Origin: Panorpa germanica
Lineage: Eukaryota; Arthropoda; Insecta; Mecoptera; Panorpidae
DNA length: 64,000 nt
Direction: 5' to 3'
Assembly: GCA_963678705.1 (NCBI GenBank)
Contig: OY783220.1
Span: forward strand, 11,925,001 to 11,989,000
Shown here: piece after piece, positions 35,642 through 48,860 of the stretch
How positions within the stretch are numbered: position 1 is the stretch's first letter
Layout: each line of letters begins with the position of its first letter
Made by a program: the position numbers and the translations under genes
Notes under the pieces: model-generated
What the model was told of the DNA's origin: nothing
What the model saw: only the letters and a program-made list of their open reading frames with translations
Database searches by the model: none

Positions 35642-38416
35642 ATTTTTTGGCTATTTTGGTTCCAAATACTTTCCAATTTTCTAAAAATCTTTAACCTAAA
35701 TGATAAATACTTTTAACTTTAACTTTTTAATCATAAAAAACTTTATTTATCTTTGTTTAACACCTTTATAATATCTAAACTTTATGTGTTGCTTGAGACA
35801 GCTTTAAGTAATATGCACTCTTATAAGATTATTTAGTTAGTTTTTTAAATTAAAAATATCTTTAGTCATTAATTAAATATTGTAAGACTTGTTAAAAAGT
35901 TTTTGAATATCTTTATCCATATATCGCGCGTCCAGTTCATTAGTAAGACATCTCCAACACATTTAGGTTCAATACTCAAATAATTCACAGATGTAAATAT
36001 TATAAATGAAACAGATTGCAATTGTAAACAAAATCAAGTTAAAATTGACTTGTAACCTTGTCCGATTAATTAAATACCACCTCATAAAACAATGGCTAAT
36101 TAAACTGGGTGAATTTGATATCACAATGTAACGCGCATTAAAAACACATCCATCAAAGTCACCAGGTCTGGTTCAACGGAACTAGGTTAATCCATCTGTT
36201 GTCCAGGTAATTCTCTGCGTTGTGCAACATTGTGATTTTTAATTGTTCGCGCGTGTAAAAGGGGCACGGCACGTACGTTGTTGATATTCCATCTGTGCCG
36301 TGAAAGCCATCGCCGTGATTTATCGATAATTCAACAGGTCGAACATAAAGTCATAGAATATTCACCATTCTCCTCACATAATGCGTCGTCCATATAGATG
36401 CGACTCCAACATTATAACTTAATATATCGCCATCCTTTGTAGTTCCTACGAATTTCTTCCTAGTTTGGACGACGCATTACGATCATGAATTCATTACCAG
36501 CAGATAATTCTATTGATGTTGTCACGTTTCATCACAGCAGTTATAATTTTATAAATTTCCCTATTGTAATCTTGCAAGTGACTGTCTTTACCTACCACCC
36601 CTACCTACAATCCGATGTCAAACAAAAGCCAAAAAACTCGATTGTCAGTGTTATTAATTTGTAACAAAAAAAGACGAGACTCTTTGACTGTGAGATCTGT
36701 ATGGAGGATACTGATGCGGGATCAGAAGAGAATGGCGCACAGAGAATGAGATGATGCAGCAACAGAGCTGAACTGGGTTACAATCATTTGATATTTACTT
36801 GAACTTGGTCTAAAATATGTAACTCACTATAAGAAATAATATACTATTACGCAGAGTGTCATGGTTTTTAAGATATCGGTTTGGTTTTATTTTAATATCT
36901 TGGCATTGGTTAGTTCTAGAACGGTGGTAGTTATTATTTCATCCCATTCAAGGCATAAAAGGTAATTCAAAAAGTAGTAACCTTATTAAAAAATGACAAA
37001 CTTGTTTCGGAAATTATGGCGAAGTTTGACACCTGATTTGGCGTATTTTAAGGACACCATCCTCAACAACTCTTCAAAAGTTTTGTTCCGATTTCTTTTT
37101 ATTTTCCAGACAAGTATTAGAAGATATCAAGTGCGCGTCTGACTTAATGTAACCACGTTCAGAACGAAGTAAGCTAAAACGCACTAATAAGCTAATTGTA
37201 CATCTTCTGAAGAGTACATCGTTCCATCCTTACTCTCGCCTCCGTTTCCCCCCTTCTCACTGTGTTCAATTACAAAGAAAGTCACAAGAGATACACATAG
37301 AGTTGCAGGTTCATTGTCTGAATTTTCTAAATAAAACCAGCGACAGCGAGGAGTTTGACGGTCTCCCATTGAATGGATTTTGCAACCTCCACGACGCAAA
37401 GTAATATTTCGACAACTCCCGTGCATTTGCTTATGGTATGGTGGTCCTATCAGTGACATTTTAAGTTGACTAGAACCGAAATAATTGCATGATCCTTGTA
37501 GAAGAGATATACATTTCAAGTGCTCTTAAAGTGCTCTCTTTCAATCCGAATCGTGATGCCCAATAATGTAGAAATCTAAATGAAAAGAACAAAGCAATTG
37601 AAATATTTTTTCATGGTAGATTTCATGAAATATATTCTTGACTTAAAATCGCATCATTTTTGTTTCCCTCCGTGTTTTTTGGTAGAAAATATTTGGTAAC
37701 TTAAAATTCTAAAATCGCGTGCCATTAAATAAATTGTGTGATGAAATGTAAAGTGAAGTATTATTTGATAACAACTGAAATAACTCGAGGAGACATTGAG
37801 AAAGTTGTCATATCAATTTTACATTACAATTGAATTTTTTTTCTAAAAAGGGGAAAACAAGATGGATTTGTATTTGGATATATATATAATAAAGAGGATT
37901 CAGCGAAAAAGTTATATTTATTGTAGTAGAATTTTGGGGAAAGCAATGGCCACTATAGTAAAACCCCGATAAGCGCTTTAGAAGTGGAATTAATCAGAGA
38001 GAGGGCCCAGGAAATTGAATGTCAAGTTAAACAAACTTTAATTAAATTTTCTCTGCAAAGTCTCCAGAACATCATGACGTAAAATGGTATAGAATAATTT
38101 TAAAAATGATTTTTCGTGGAATACCCTTTATACGCCCGCATCTTCTTGAAAAGTAATTTCATATTCAGTCGTTTTTTACATTTAGGGGTGACAAATACTC
38201 CACAATACGCGAGGCTGACCGCGTATCTGTTTCGACCCCATCACATTATTATATGGTAAGGCTGAGTTGCTGTGACTGTGCTGCCATTGCCACCCTCGCG
38301 TTTAGGTGAAACCTTTTGCTAGTCGAGTGTCTCTGGTTAATGTCAGCTACAAGTGTATACGTTTGAGAGCTCGGCTACACTGTCAGCTTCAGCTAGTTCG
38401 AAAGAAAATTTAAACG
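35642..38416. other. No recognised gene; one doubtful 111-codon frame
   Basis: The minus-strand frame 37184-37519 contains no motif I recognise and lacks a convincing context. A 40-bp segment around 36900 (GGCATTGGTTAGTTCTAGAA) is repeated near 32413. Confidence 0.4.
36379..36479. mobile_element. 101-bp mini inverted-repeat element
   Basis: TAATGCGTCGTCCA at the left and its exact reverse complement at the right enclose 73 bp. Reading the outermost TA as the target gives TA-flanked ends starting ATGCGTCG. A related end, ACGACGCATTATA, occurs near 56510. Confidence 0.55.
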
Positions 38417-39014
38417 AATGGATTTGTGTCCTATGTCTTAATTTCTATAAAACAGTACTATAAATTGATAAAGTGGGTTACTAGAACCACAAATGTCCAA
38501 TTATTTGTTAATAACTCCTTATATTTTAAGAGAAATTAACAATTAAAAAAGTCATTTTGTCTCTTTAATTATTAAAGGGATTCAACGTTGTACACATTCC
38601 AAGTGCATGTGACATCACAATCCTTGTGTAAGGTTACCAACCTTACAGCTCATAAATCTCTGCTATATGTATTTATATATCAAAATATCAAATATTATTT
38701 ATAGCTATTTCAAGGAACACTCAATTTCCAATATTATGTCTGCCTTGACTTGATTATTTGACTACCAACAGCTACAGAATATTACCACAGCATTGACCTA
38801 CACAACAAATAACTGACGTTAAAATGCATTTCACGTCATACAAATATGGCCGACCATTTCTAGCGCTAAAACTACAATTCAAATTTTTAATTGCTTTATC
38901 TTCGTCAATACTTAGATATTTAATAAAATAGACACGCCAATACACGTTTATTAACATCAATTTCAATCAACAATTGAAAAATCGACCACTAGAAAATGAG
39001 GACACAAGCCCATT
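38417..39014 (+). mobile_element. Family A MITE, full-length copy
   Basis: This 598-bp copy has left end AATGGATTTGTGTCCT (one base differs from other copies) and right end GGACACAAGCCCATT. The interior matches 22352 and 56871 throughout. A dispersed 110-bp module follows 36 bp downstream. Confidence 0.88.
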
Positions 39015-39049
39015 CTGCTTATATTTATAATATATATATTTAATATATA

Positions 39050-39165
39050 GTTATTCCTACAGCGACATCTGTTGCGTTCATGAGTATATGTTTTCACTGA
39101 ACAGTCACTGTTTTACCGACAGACGAGCTTTTGTATCCAGTAAAGAAATATAATTTCTTTACACA
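39050..39165 (+). repeat. Dispersed repeat module, copy beside a MITE
   Basis: This stretch is nearly identical to 1141-1250 across GCGTTCATGAGTATATG, TTTTCACTGAAC and ACCGACAGACGAGCT. It begins 36 bp after the right end of the family A element 38417-39014 and lacks the inverted arms of the element at 867-1406. Confidence 0.75.
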
Positions 39166-40693
39166 TATTTTGATAGTTGATTAAAGAATATATACGAAAT
39201 TTAAAAAGTTATACGAGTAAACATACGGATACCGCTCTTACGTTTTGCCTTCTTCTTTCCTCTTCTCTCACTTTTCACAAGATTTTGAAACTATTTTCCT
39301 TTGTACGGTATATTTCTAACAAAGATATGTTCACCCAATAATCTTGTTTCCACACATATTCTGTGACCCTTGTTTTTCACAAGACTGACAGTAGCTTCGC
39401 CCCCACTCAATGGGGTCAGGGAGGGATCACGTCGTGACATTATATTATCTATTATATTATAGACTTCCTTTTAGATTTTCATCTCAGCGTAAAGAACATC
39501 TAAAGCACAAAGCGATAGAGGTGGGTGGGGTGGAGGCACTGGGGTTGCATTTTTTATTGTCACTCCACATGTTTTGTGTTCTCTGATGTCCATTTTTACA
39601 GATCGTTTTTTTATATTTGTAGCCCAATGTTGAGATGAGTTTATAAACGCGTGAATATGTGACAATACGCAGGAGTATTATAAAGTAATATTATTAGAAA
39701 GAGATAGTGTTATCTGAAATACATCAAGAGTAAACGAGAGGTATGTTTAAATGTGAGGTTATGTTTTATTTTACGGGGTGTAGTGTGGTTTTAAAGGAAA
39801 TGATTTCGATATTTACTTGTTTATTAAGTTCTAAGGTTGGGTTCTGATACAACCGTTGTCAAGTCGGTTATATCTATTCCCTAAATTCGTTCAAATTAAA
39901 ATAAATGACTTACAATTTACCTATTCTAATTTGAATGTCATCTAGACAGGCCTTCTATTGGTTCATTGTATGTGATGTGGTTTCGAATTTCAGCCGTAGG
40001 GTGGTAATAGCACTGGCGCGGCGGTATAATTGAATACTTAATGTAATTTGTAAGCAGTGTACCCGTGAGACATTAGGCTTTATTATAATTATCTGCAAGG
40101 TATTTTTGAGAATTTATAACAATGGAATTGACAATTGATTTTTATTATCTCTTTGTTGTTTGAAATTAATCTAACTTCACAGTAAACGATTTGATAACAA
40201 CAAGAAATAGGACGCATCGCACATTTCTTTAGTAGTCTATTAAATAAGTTATGTTACATGATCAAAAAATATATATTCAATGTTGGACATAACTTATAAA
40301 TTTCAATAAAAAAAATATTTTAAACTTTGTCCACGAGTAATAAAAATGATATAAATCGAATTTAAATATAACCGTATATTGGTAAATGGGGGTGGATTTG
40401 AATCATGTTATTCACAAGCGGGCTGTATAGTTTGCAATCGAATCAGCATACATATATCATAAAAGAATCAAAATAAAACCCGATGGACCGCAACTAACGA
40501 GGTTCGGACATGATTCGATCAGGGGATGCAACAATATAACTTGGTGACAATATCGCACATTGAGGGAAGAGTGATCGTAAAGTTATCGTTCGATATGAAA
40601 TAAGACAATTTCTTTTTCTTCTTAGAAGATTTTTTTAAAGATACTAACATGAGTGAATGTTTTCCAAGTTATATAATACAGTAATCATTTGCA

Positions 40694-41395
40694 GACGAAA
40701 TGAAATCGGTGCATGTTTTCACCAACAACAGGACTAATTACATTCCGGTACTAATAAATGACCAAGCTATTCCGTATGCGAATACAGCAAAGTATCAAGG
40801 GATGACTTTAGATGCCAAACTTCGTTGGAAGGCTCACGTAATGAAAAAGAGAGATGAACTGGGAATAAGATATAAGAAAATGTACTGGTTAATGGGACGC
40901 AAATCCACATTATCCATACACAACAAGCTAATGCTGTATAAGCAAATATTGAAACCAGTTTGGACATATGGAATCCAGCTATGAGGCTGTACTAAGAAAT
41001 GCAACATCATATGCATTCAGACTTTCCAAAATAAAGGTAAGAGGAACATAGTGAATGCACCATGGTGTGTCCGCAATAGCGATATACATAGGGATCTCAA
41101 AGTAACTACAGTAGCTGAAAAAATTACGAAAATTACAAGAAAGCACGAGCAACGTCTCCAACACCCTGTCAACGTGGAAGCGCTTCACCTGCTGCACACG
41201 GATGTACTGACAAGAAGATTAAAGAGACCTAAGCCATTTGAGCTAGTATGATGACCGACAGAAAAAGAGTATCAACAATGGTTAATACTCTGACTTCAAA
41301 AATATTACCATTATTAAAATTAACTAGAAAAAATGTTATTAGATAGTGTATATACACTAGTAATAATAATATATAGGTATAATAAAAAAAAAAAC
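40694..41395 (+). pseudogene. Jockey-type LINE ORF2 C-terminus, one stop codon
   Basis: One frame from 40694 to 41251 encodes the thumb and C-terminal region of a Jockey-clade reverse transcriptase: AKYQGMTLDAKLRWKAHV, then LYKQILKPVWTYGIQL, a TGA at 40982-40984, then GCTKK and, further on, NIVNAPWCVRNSDIHRDL. The stop is the only visible disruption and replaces the usual tryptophan (QLWGC). The RT core and endonuclease are absent, so the copy is 5'-truncated. About 140 bp of 3' untranslated sequence end in an A-run at 41383-41393. Confidence 0.85.
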
Positions 41396-43715
41396 TGGCA
41401 GAAAAACTATTTCATACTTTCAAAAACGGTAGTACAACATTTGGTTAGAATATGTTAATATTTAGTAAACTGTTTAGTTTCATAAAGGACATACTAATGT
41501 GACAGATATTAGTTATTAGAAATTTTGTTGACTTAAAATGTTCCTTATACTTTTAAAAATAATATATAGAGCTTGGTAGTACTGCTTCTAATGTATCTAG
41601 ATACTTAAAATATTTACTATACACTTTTACTTTACTATATCTTTATCTAGTTACAAAATAGTACATAAGGTATTAGAATAGATCTAAAACCGATTTTGAT
41701 GTATCTAAAGCTAATACACCAATTTAACAATTGAATTAATAATGCTACAATAGTATAATACGGTATTATATCGCCTACACACTAATTGGGCTAATTATAA
41801 TACAGAGTTTCGTGTATACGTAGCTTATTGATAGAAATAGGTATCTAGTTAGCCCATTTAGCTGAATGCCTTGATGGCATGGAGACTGGAGACTGTAGAC
41901 TACAGAGTGACGGTCATCAGCTTAGCTTGGTGCAGTTACACTCGAATCATTCTAATTCAATCTAACAAGCTCCTTTGTGGGCGTCATGCAAATGCATTGC
42001 CCGTGTAATTGCAACATGTCTCTGCATCTACTGAAATTCTATTTATTGGAATGCATTGTCTCTGATGTCATGGGTACATGGATTTACATAAGCTGTCCAG
42101 GATTAAGTTGTCTTTAAAGCCATGCTATTTGGTGCTGAGTCCTTTGTTTTGTTAGTTATTTGCAGAGATGTTAAATACGAGTATGTAAAAATGTAAGGGA
42201 TTGAGAGAAATTCACAAAATGTTAATTGGAAAACAATCTTTATAGAACAAGACCTAACAAAGAAAGAAAAGGAATTGCAAATGAGGAAGAGAGTATAGGT
42301 GTGATAAAAGAGGGAAAAAGGAAAAAAGCTGTGGAGGTTGGGGACAGGAAAGTGTCCAAGGAAGTACAAAGTGAAGAGTAGCAAGCAAAGTATGAATGAT
42401 TGCGATGAAAAAAGATAAGGGATTATGGGAATAAGAAAATAAATGAACAAAACATAGGAAAAGATTCAGAAGAGGAGAATAGGTGATGGGGAAAGTGGAA
42501 AGTAATCGATGCTAGGAGAGATGAAGGATAGAAGCTGGATAAAGAGACGATGAAGAAAACGAGAGGAAGAGAAGGACGAAGAACAGAGCAAAACAATGGA
42601 TGAGGAATGTATTAGTTATAGTTTGAGCAAGTTGTGTAAACCAGGTTAAGTTTTTTGAATGATATTAAACGGAATTTAAAGAAGGTTTATTAGCAAATAC
42701 AGAGGAAAATGGTTCGGTATTTGATGTGAAACGGCATCTAAATACCAGATGCAAACACAAATAGAAGTATTTGTGTTCCCTTTGTACGTTTCCAATATTA
42801 ACAAGGCCTCTATATTGACATTTACCTGTACCTCATTATAATACTATCCCTACATTTTCGATAATATTGTGCACTCACTGTCAAATAGCATATTATAACA
42901 GTATTTCCCCCAAAATCTATAAACTAACCACTAAAGCACAGTTCTATAAAGGATTTCAGTACACTGGAATGCAGGAGTACCAACACTACCAACATATCCA
43001 GTACTACCAACCTATACCTTTAGCAATGCAACAAGATAATAGATAATAGATATATGTAGGACATTATTATGCAGTTCGTAGTATGTCGTTATTATATCAG
43101 GATTGTGATTGGTTCAAACACGGCCCATTAGAGAGTAGAGTGTTCTCACTAATGTGCAATCAGCGCCTCTATGCGGTAATTACTGACAACTGAACTGTGC
43201 TGATATGCGATACATTAGCTTTAATGATATTATTATATTTGTTAATGGAAAGATTTAGACCTGAAAATATTTTATTTAGGAAAATCACGTTCAACAAACA
43301 TATGGCACAACTGAAATAATAATATTTCTATAGTATTATGACCAATTAAAAACTTCAACTTCATTCAAAATTTTATGAATAAGAATCAGAACTTTGTAAG
43401 TTAATTACCATCAAGATAATTAATAAAATAATCCATTTCATCTACGGCTTATAGTTTCTGACACCTAATCCCGTTCTATCCATTTTGTCTAACTCCAAAA
43501 ACAAAGTCATCTCTCGCAAAAAAACAAAACATATTAAATAACTAGCAAGTCACCCCAACTGAAATCATCCCCAATAAACGTAGATCGCGTACTGAATTAC
43601 GTGTGTGGAACAAGGATGGTATATAGAGGGTGACAAATGGAAGCGGAAGAAGACAGCGCCACGCGGACATCAACGGCGAACGAATGCATCAATCATGTTA
43701 CGTAGAAAAGTTATG
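41396..43715. other. No gene; strong purine strand bias at 42215-42610
   Basis: About 400 bp of the plus strand are dominated by A and G. The 115-codon frame on the other strand (42103-42450) is a by-product of this bias. Confidence 0.4.
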
Positions 43716-43898
43716 TACTGAATGAACACGTGCACTCAGCCTGGAATAGAATACCACGTGGTGGACAGTCGACATAGAGAAACTTTTTAAACTTGTTTTT
43801 ATAAATCTTTGCACGTGGAATTAAAGTAAAAGTACATGTAGTATTAGTACTGGTGTCTGTACCAATAGCACGTGGTATTCCCACGTGGTTATTCATCT
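43716..43898. promoter_or_regulatory. Cluster of five CACGTG E-boxes in an inverted arrangement
   Basis: CACGTG occurs at 43727, 43755, 43812, 43869 and 43882. The outer pairs are related as an inverted repeat: TGAATGAACACGTG and GAATACCACGTG on the left, and TGAATAACCACGTG and GAATACCACGTG on the reverse complement of the right. CACGTG is the canonical site for bHLH factors such as CLOCK/CYCLE and Max. The inverted layout could also mean a small transposon whose ends happen to carry the motif. No gene is seen within several kb. Confidence 0.5.
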
Positions 43899-46800
43899 TA
43901 AGACTATGGATGGGAACTGTTACTCTATATGTTCAGTTATGTTTTTATTTAATTTAGAATGTAAACTTAGAATAAAGAGTTTAGAATAATAATCATCAGT
44001 TCAGACATAGAATTGTGTACAAGATAGTGTCTCAATTTATAAAGAAATATTAACTTTTTTCGAATAAGATTTCTTATTAAAATTTAAATTAGTATAATCA
44101 AATATAAATTCGTAGGTAGTATTAATTGTGTTGATTTTATTTAACAAATTTTCAAATGTTTATTCACATGTTGACTGTCCTTCAGTCTCTATATTTTCAT
44201 AGTATGTAGCCACGTGATTCAGTAAACGAAAGATGCGGGTTAATTCAATCCATAAAGACGGGGGCAGTGTAATATGTGTGGGGGTGGCACATAAACACCC
44301 GCTACACCATAGAAACATAACGCAAGTGTGTTTGCTTCATGTTGTTCTCCCTCCCATCGCTATCACCATGTATTATGTATTTATATCCCTATGAAGATGC
44401 AATAAAAACCACGGGCGAAACAATAGAAGAACTTAATAGAGAAAGAATATCGATTCTTATCAACAGCACGGTGGCGGGGTGTAACAGAAATCATGACGAA
44501 GATAATATCATCAGTTGCTACTTGCTGGGTACATCACTTTGATCCCAATTCTTGAGATTGCTGCTGTATTATTCATTTTTATTGTCACACGTGTAGAATA
44601 GGATAGAATTGGTCAGCGGTCATAACATTTAATATTAATAAAAAAAGTTATAAGTAGTGTAAATAAAACGTATTACACTCGTATTGAAAACTTATTAAAC
44701 CAATTTATATACCATATATTTTCTGTAATTATGATTTTAATTACTTAATACAGGGTTGAACTATGAGAGGGCCCACACTGAACATTTAGAAGGCACTGAA
44801 AGCCTCGCTGAAAAATATTTCGTTTTTATTTTTTGATGATCCTGTTTTTTAAGATCACAGCACCAATTCAATTATTTAATGATGTAATTCTATTTTTGGT
44901 TCTAGTTTTTAAGTTATCTCAAAGTTCCATTGCCTAAAATGTGATAAGACGAGATATGAGGGGGTGATGAAGGAGGAAGGATATCAAATGCTTCGTTACT
45001 TCGTGATATAAGCTGCGCTACATCTTATCTAAAATTCAACTTAAAAAACACGAGTAAAATAAGACTAAAAACAATGCTTGTTTTCAAATATGTGCCGGTA
45101 AAACAATTACGCTATGTGTGACAAAACCTGGCAATTTATAACTTCTTCTTTTACAGCAAGATTTTTTGTATATTTGTCTAAATCTTCATTTTTAAAGATC
45201 CATGTACAAACATTATTGAGTTGTATATAAATTTTTAAAATAATAATTTAAAATTTCTTTAAGCATATATCTTTAGGTATATTCAATTTTCTTTTTCTTC
45301 TCTAAACATCTTTGTTGTTACACCCCTTCCTTAGCTTCCACCCACGTTTACATTTTCCGCATCCGTTCATACAAATATATTAGCATGTATGTCTATTTCC
45401 CATAATCCATTTCAAATAACCTTAAATTTATTTTTTAAATCTAATAAAATATTATTGTCTACGTAAGGGGTGGGGAATATTCTTTAGAATATTCTCTGAA
45501 ATATTTGAGCTTATTTGTATTGTATATGCATGTTATTATTAGGCATGAAAGGAGCCGCTTTAATAATACATATATGTTGCATGGGGGAGAGGAATGCGGA
45601 GAGAGATACCTGAAACTTTTAAGACTGTCATCATAGACACAAAGTAAAAAACATAAACACCGCCTGGCTCATGCTCTTATGGAAAATAAATTATTTATTT
45701 AGTATTTACATTTGGAGCAGGGATTTTATTGGTACATTTAAATGTAACGCTAGAAATTATCGCTTTATTATTATTAGATTTAGAGCATCTTTAGTAGAGT
45801 TTATAATTTACTTAAAATATTTAGCTTTAGCTTTAACGACAACTCGTATTAGCCCGGAGGGGCTGGCTTTATCGCGTTTCACCATCAATTACAGAAGTAA
45901 CTTTTATTATTCCTAAAACAATATTCCAGATGCGACATCGACATCAAAGGTGGAGCCGTCTCTTAATTGCGTTGTTAAAGATTATTTATCAAAAACCTCT
46001 TCAATCGTAATTAAAACAATAGTGTGTTTTATTTCAATATATAAATTCTACCTCTGATTCTACATTTTTTTAAATCAAACGAAACTTTACAATGGATATG
46101 GAGTCTTTATAAAATCCCCCGTTTCCGTTTTTAGCTGCGTGCTTCCGGTGAGCCGCATTGCCACATTGATCTGATCACGATCGCATTGCCGAGCTTGGCT
46201 ACCACGCCGCGCTCCGTTTATTATTTCTGCAAACATCAAAGGCACCTTTTGATTATTTGAATTTTAAAAAATGAGCATAATATGTATGACTGATGACATG
46301 AGCTTTGAATCGGAGGGCTGGGATGTGACATCCCTCTGTGATCCAGGGGAGGATGGGGAAACTCACGGGGGGTGACTTTCTAATTCATCAATAGCATTAT
46401 TTTTAATATACGGAGTAAAATATGATAAACAACGAGTGATACATACATTAAAGCATGTACATCTATATATTGATATACTAGATATTATTAATATAGTAGC
46501 TTCTTACTCAGGGACGGCCTTAGCCATTGCGAGGCCCCGGGGGGCATATCTTTGCGAGGCATTTGTTCTTTGTTTAATTTATGTAAATTGTAAGTAAGTA
46601 TTTTTGGTGATAATTAACGAGAATTAAAATTTTATATTGGAAGTTTTATATAAGTTAACAAGCACAAAGATGACAAATATTAATGATGATAAACTAAGGT
46701 ACATGAATGCCTTGAAAGATATCCGCAATGATTCTAGTGGGATTTCTAAAGAGTGAGGCGCGAGATTCAAATGCTAGTCTAGCCCACTCACCTTTAACTA

Positions 46801-47614
46801 AAATATATTGTGTTCAAATCTTTGAAATTAACTATTTATTACATTGATAGTTCTGTCAATAGTTCTTTTTGCTTTTAAAAATGAAATGTACTACTCGTTT
46901 TTCTAAACTCTTCTAACGAATTGCACAAGATGTGACGTCATCTCGAATTGCACGTGTTGAATTCATCACCAACAAAATTTAATCTTTCACACGTCAAAGT
47001 TGGTTAAAATGTTTTGACAGATCGTCAAGCAGTGATAAACAGGGGCATTTTGTATAATCATGTTATCGTCACAGGACTCTTCAAATATTCCCTAGGGGTT
47101 GCAGGGTTGCAGGACCCTTAATTTAAACTATATCGTGTATTCAATATGAAAGTAACTGTCATTGTTGATTGCTATTTTTTATTTTATTTTGACATGACTC
47201 TTGAAATTGTCCTTATTGTGGAAACAGACTAAAAACCACGTGTGATAATAGATTTTCTAATGTTCCTATAATTGAAGGGCCTATTTCGTATTAGAGTTGG
47301 ATCGACGTTGAAAAGTAGTATGTCTATTATGTTTTTATGTTGAATGTACTTAGTGCACTTAGTGCTTAATTAATTATTAAATATTGATATCAGGATGATA
47401 CCAAGGTTCAGGTTGGAGAATAAATGGATAAGAAGCAGTTATTGATAGGGATAGGAGGAGGAAAATCTAGAGTAAGTGTTGCTAGGAGGGAGGCAAGGAA
47501 GAAGATGGCTGCTAGAAGTAAGGAGGAGTGACCATGTGAACAACTACACCGTTGCTCAATAAATTTACAAATATATTGGCATATAATCAGAGTTATATTT
47601 GATTATAATCAAAC
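43899..47614. other. No gene recognised
   Basis: A small GC-richer patch at 46130-46215 and a purine-rich segment at 47400-47535 stand out. Neither has a readable protein motif. Single CACGTG sites occur at 44211 and 46951. Confidence 0.4.
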
Positions 47615-47674
47615 CTAAATAATATATAGTACTGGTCTGAGGATCGAACTGAAGACACAAAAGTTTAGCGTTAA
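47615..47674 (-). mobile_element. SINE fragment interrupted by a TTAA element
   Basis: AATATATAGTACTGGTCTGA, GGATCGAACTGAAGACACA and TTTAGCG match the tRNA-like head region around 34055-34100. Resemblance may resume after the inserted element (TTAAGCAAC at 48119, against TCAAGCATC), so the family B element appears to have landed inside it. Confidence 0.45.
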
Positions 47675-48118
47675 GGTGAAATGATACTTGGCCATTTTTG
47701 ACTCGCGATATATAGATGGCGATACTATACAGCAGGTTAAATATTTAAAAAAAAACATGTTTTTCTATGTTTAAATCGTTTTATGTAAGTAACTATAAAC
47801 GCGAATCAAAATCTAAAGCGGCAATTAGTTAGATGAATAATGTATCTACATTTTAAGCTTTCTTCCACTGACTTTTAATGAGTTGGAACCGCAAAAATAA
47901 GTTTTGAAAATTAATATTGCTATATTTTCTATAGTTAAATTCCAATTTTTATATGACTGGTAACATTTATAACGGTTTGTCATAAATTTTATAACCTTTA
48001 TTAGTTTAAGAACCATAATAAATATATATTAATATATATAATAAGATAGTATTTAACATGCTGTATAGTATCGCCACCTATATTTCGCGAATAAAAAATG
48101 GCCAAGTATCATTTCACC
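47675..48118. mobile_element. Complete family B element, 444 bp, TTAA on both sides
   Basis: TTAA at 47671-47674 and 48119-48122 flank an element with GGTGAAATGATACTTGGCC at the left and its inverse at the right. The TIRs run about 70-75 bp with few mismatches, and include AGATGGCGATACTATACAGC against AGGTGGCGATACTATACAGC. Exact TTAA duplication is the hallmark of the piggyBac superfamily. There is no open frame, so it is non-autonomous. The interior matches 23875-24202 and 51291-51615. Confidence 0.85.
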
Positions 48119-48860
48119 TTAAGCAACTATTATATGCAATACTATTAACAGCACAACACAAACCTAAAACCCATTGCCAACAAGCCAAATAACTCTAAAA
48201 TCAATTTAAACCTAATGTGCGATATAAAAGATGGTCGGAATTCATAATGAAATTGAAGATACAATTGATAAAAAGATTTGGAAGTGAAGTGGCGCGGGAT
48301 ATCTACCCTTTTTTATTTTTAAAAGAGACAAAACACCCTTAAACCTCTCCCTAACATAATACAAGCTACAAAGTGTAAAAATCTATTGTCAACTTTGTCA
48401 TTTAACGTTGTAAGAGCTACCAGTTTAATGCCGGGTTACATTTGAATACATTATATAGTTGTATTGGTCCACGGTGAATTTTTAAATTCGTTGCACCCTT
48501 CAATTTTGAGGTTATGGTTTCGATATTTATTGGTATTTGGTTTGTAGCGTTAATGTTGATATATTTATGATAGATTGTTGTTAAAATAAACGTGATGCAT
48601 TGATTTAGAAATAGTTTTATAAGAAATTAAGTGGGTAATGTTATTTATAACATCATCGTTAATCATTCGCTATTTGATTTCTTCTTCTTCTTGTTGATTG
48701 GGCTGATAATTGAGGTTAGGTTGCTTCTACAGCAGTCTGCTTTTATTACTGACATTTACTATTGTTTATGGGACTGTTAGAGGTAACGATGGAAGATAAT
48801 GCAAACGACTAAAGCAAAGTGCACACTGGTAGCATAAAAATAAAGTAAACTACTGTATAG

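Noticed and set aside
37184-37519. 111-codon minus-strand frame
   Set aside because: No motif, no homology that I recognise and no neighbours; open by chance is as likely as a gene.
42103-42450. 115-codon minus-strand frame rich in F, L and S
   Set aside because: It is a by-product of the purine-rich strand, not a membrane protein.
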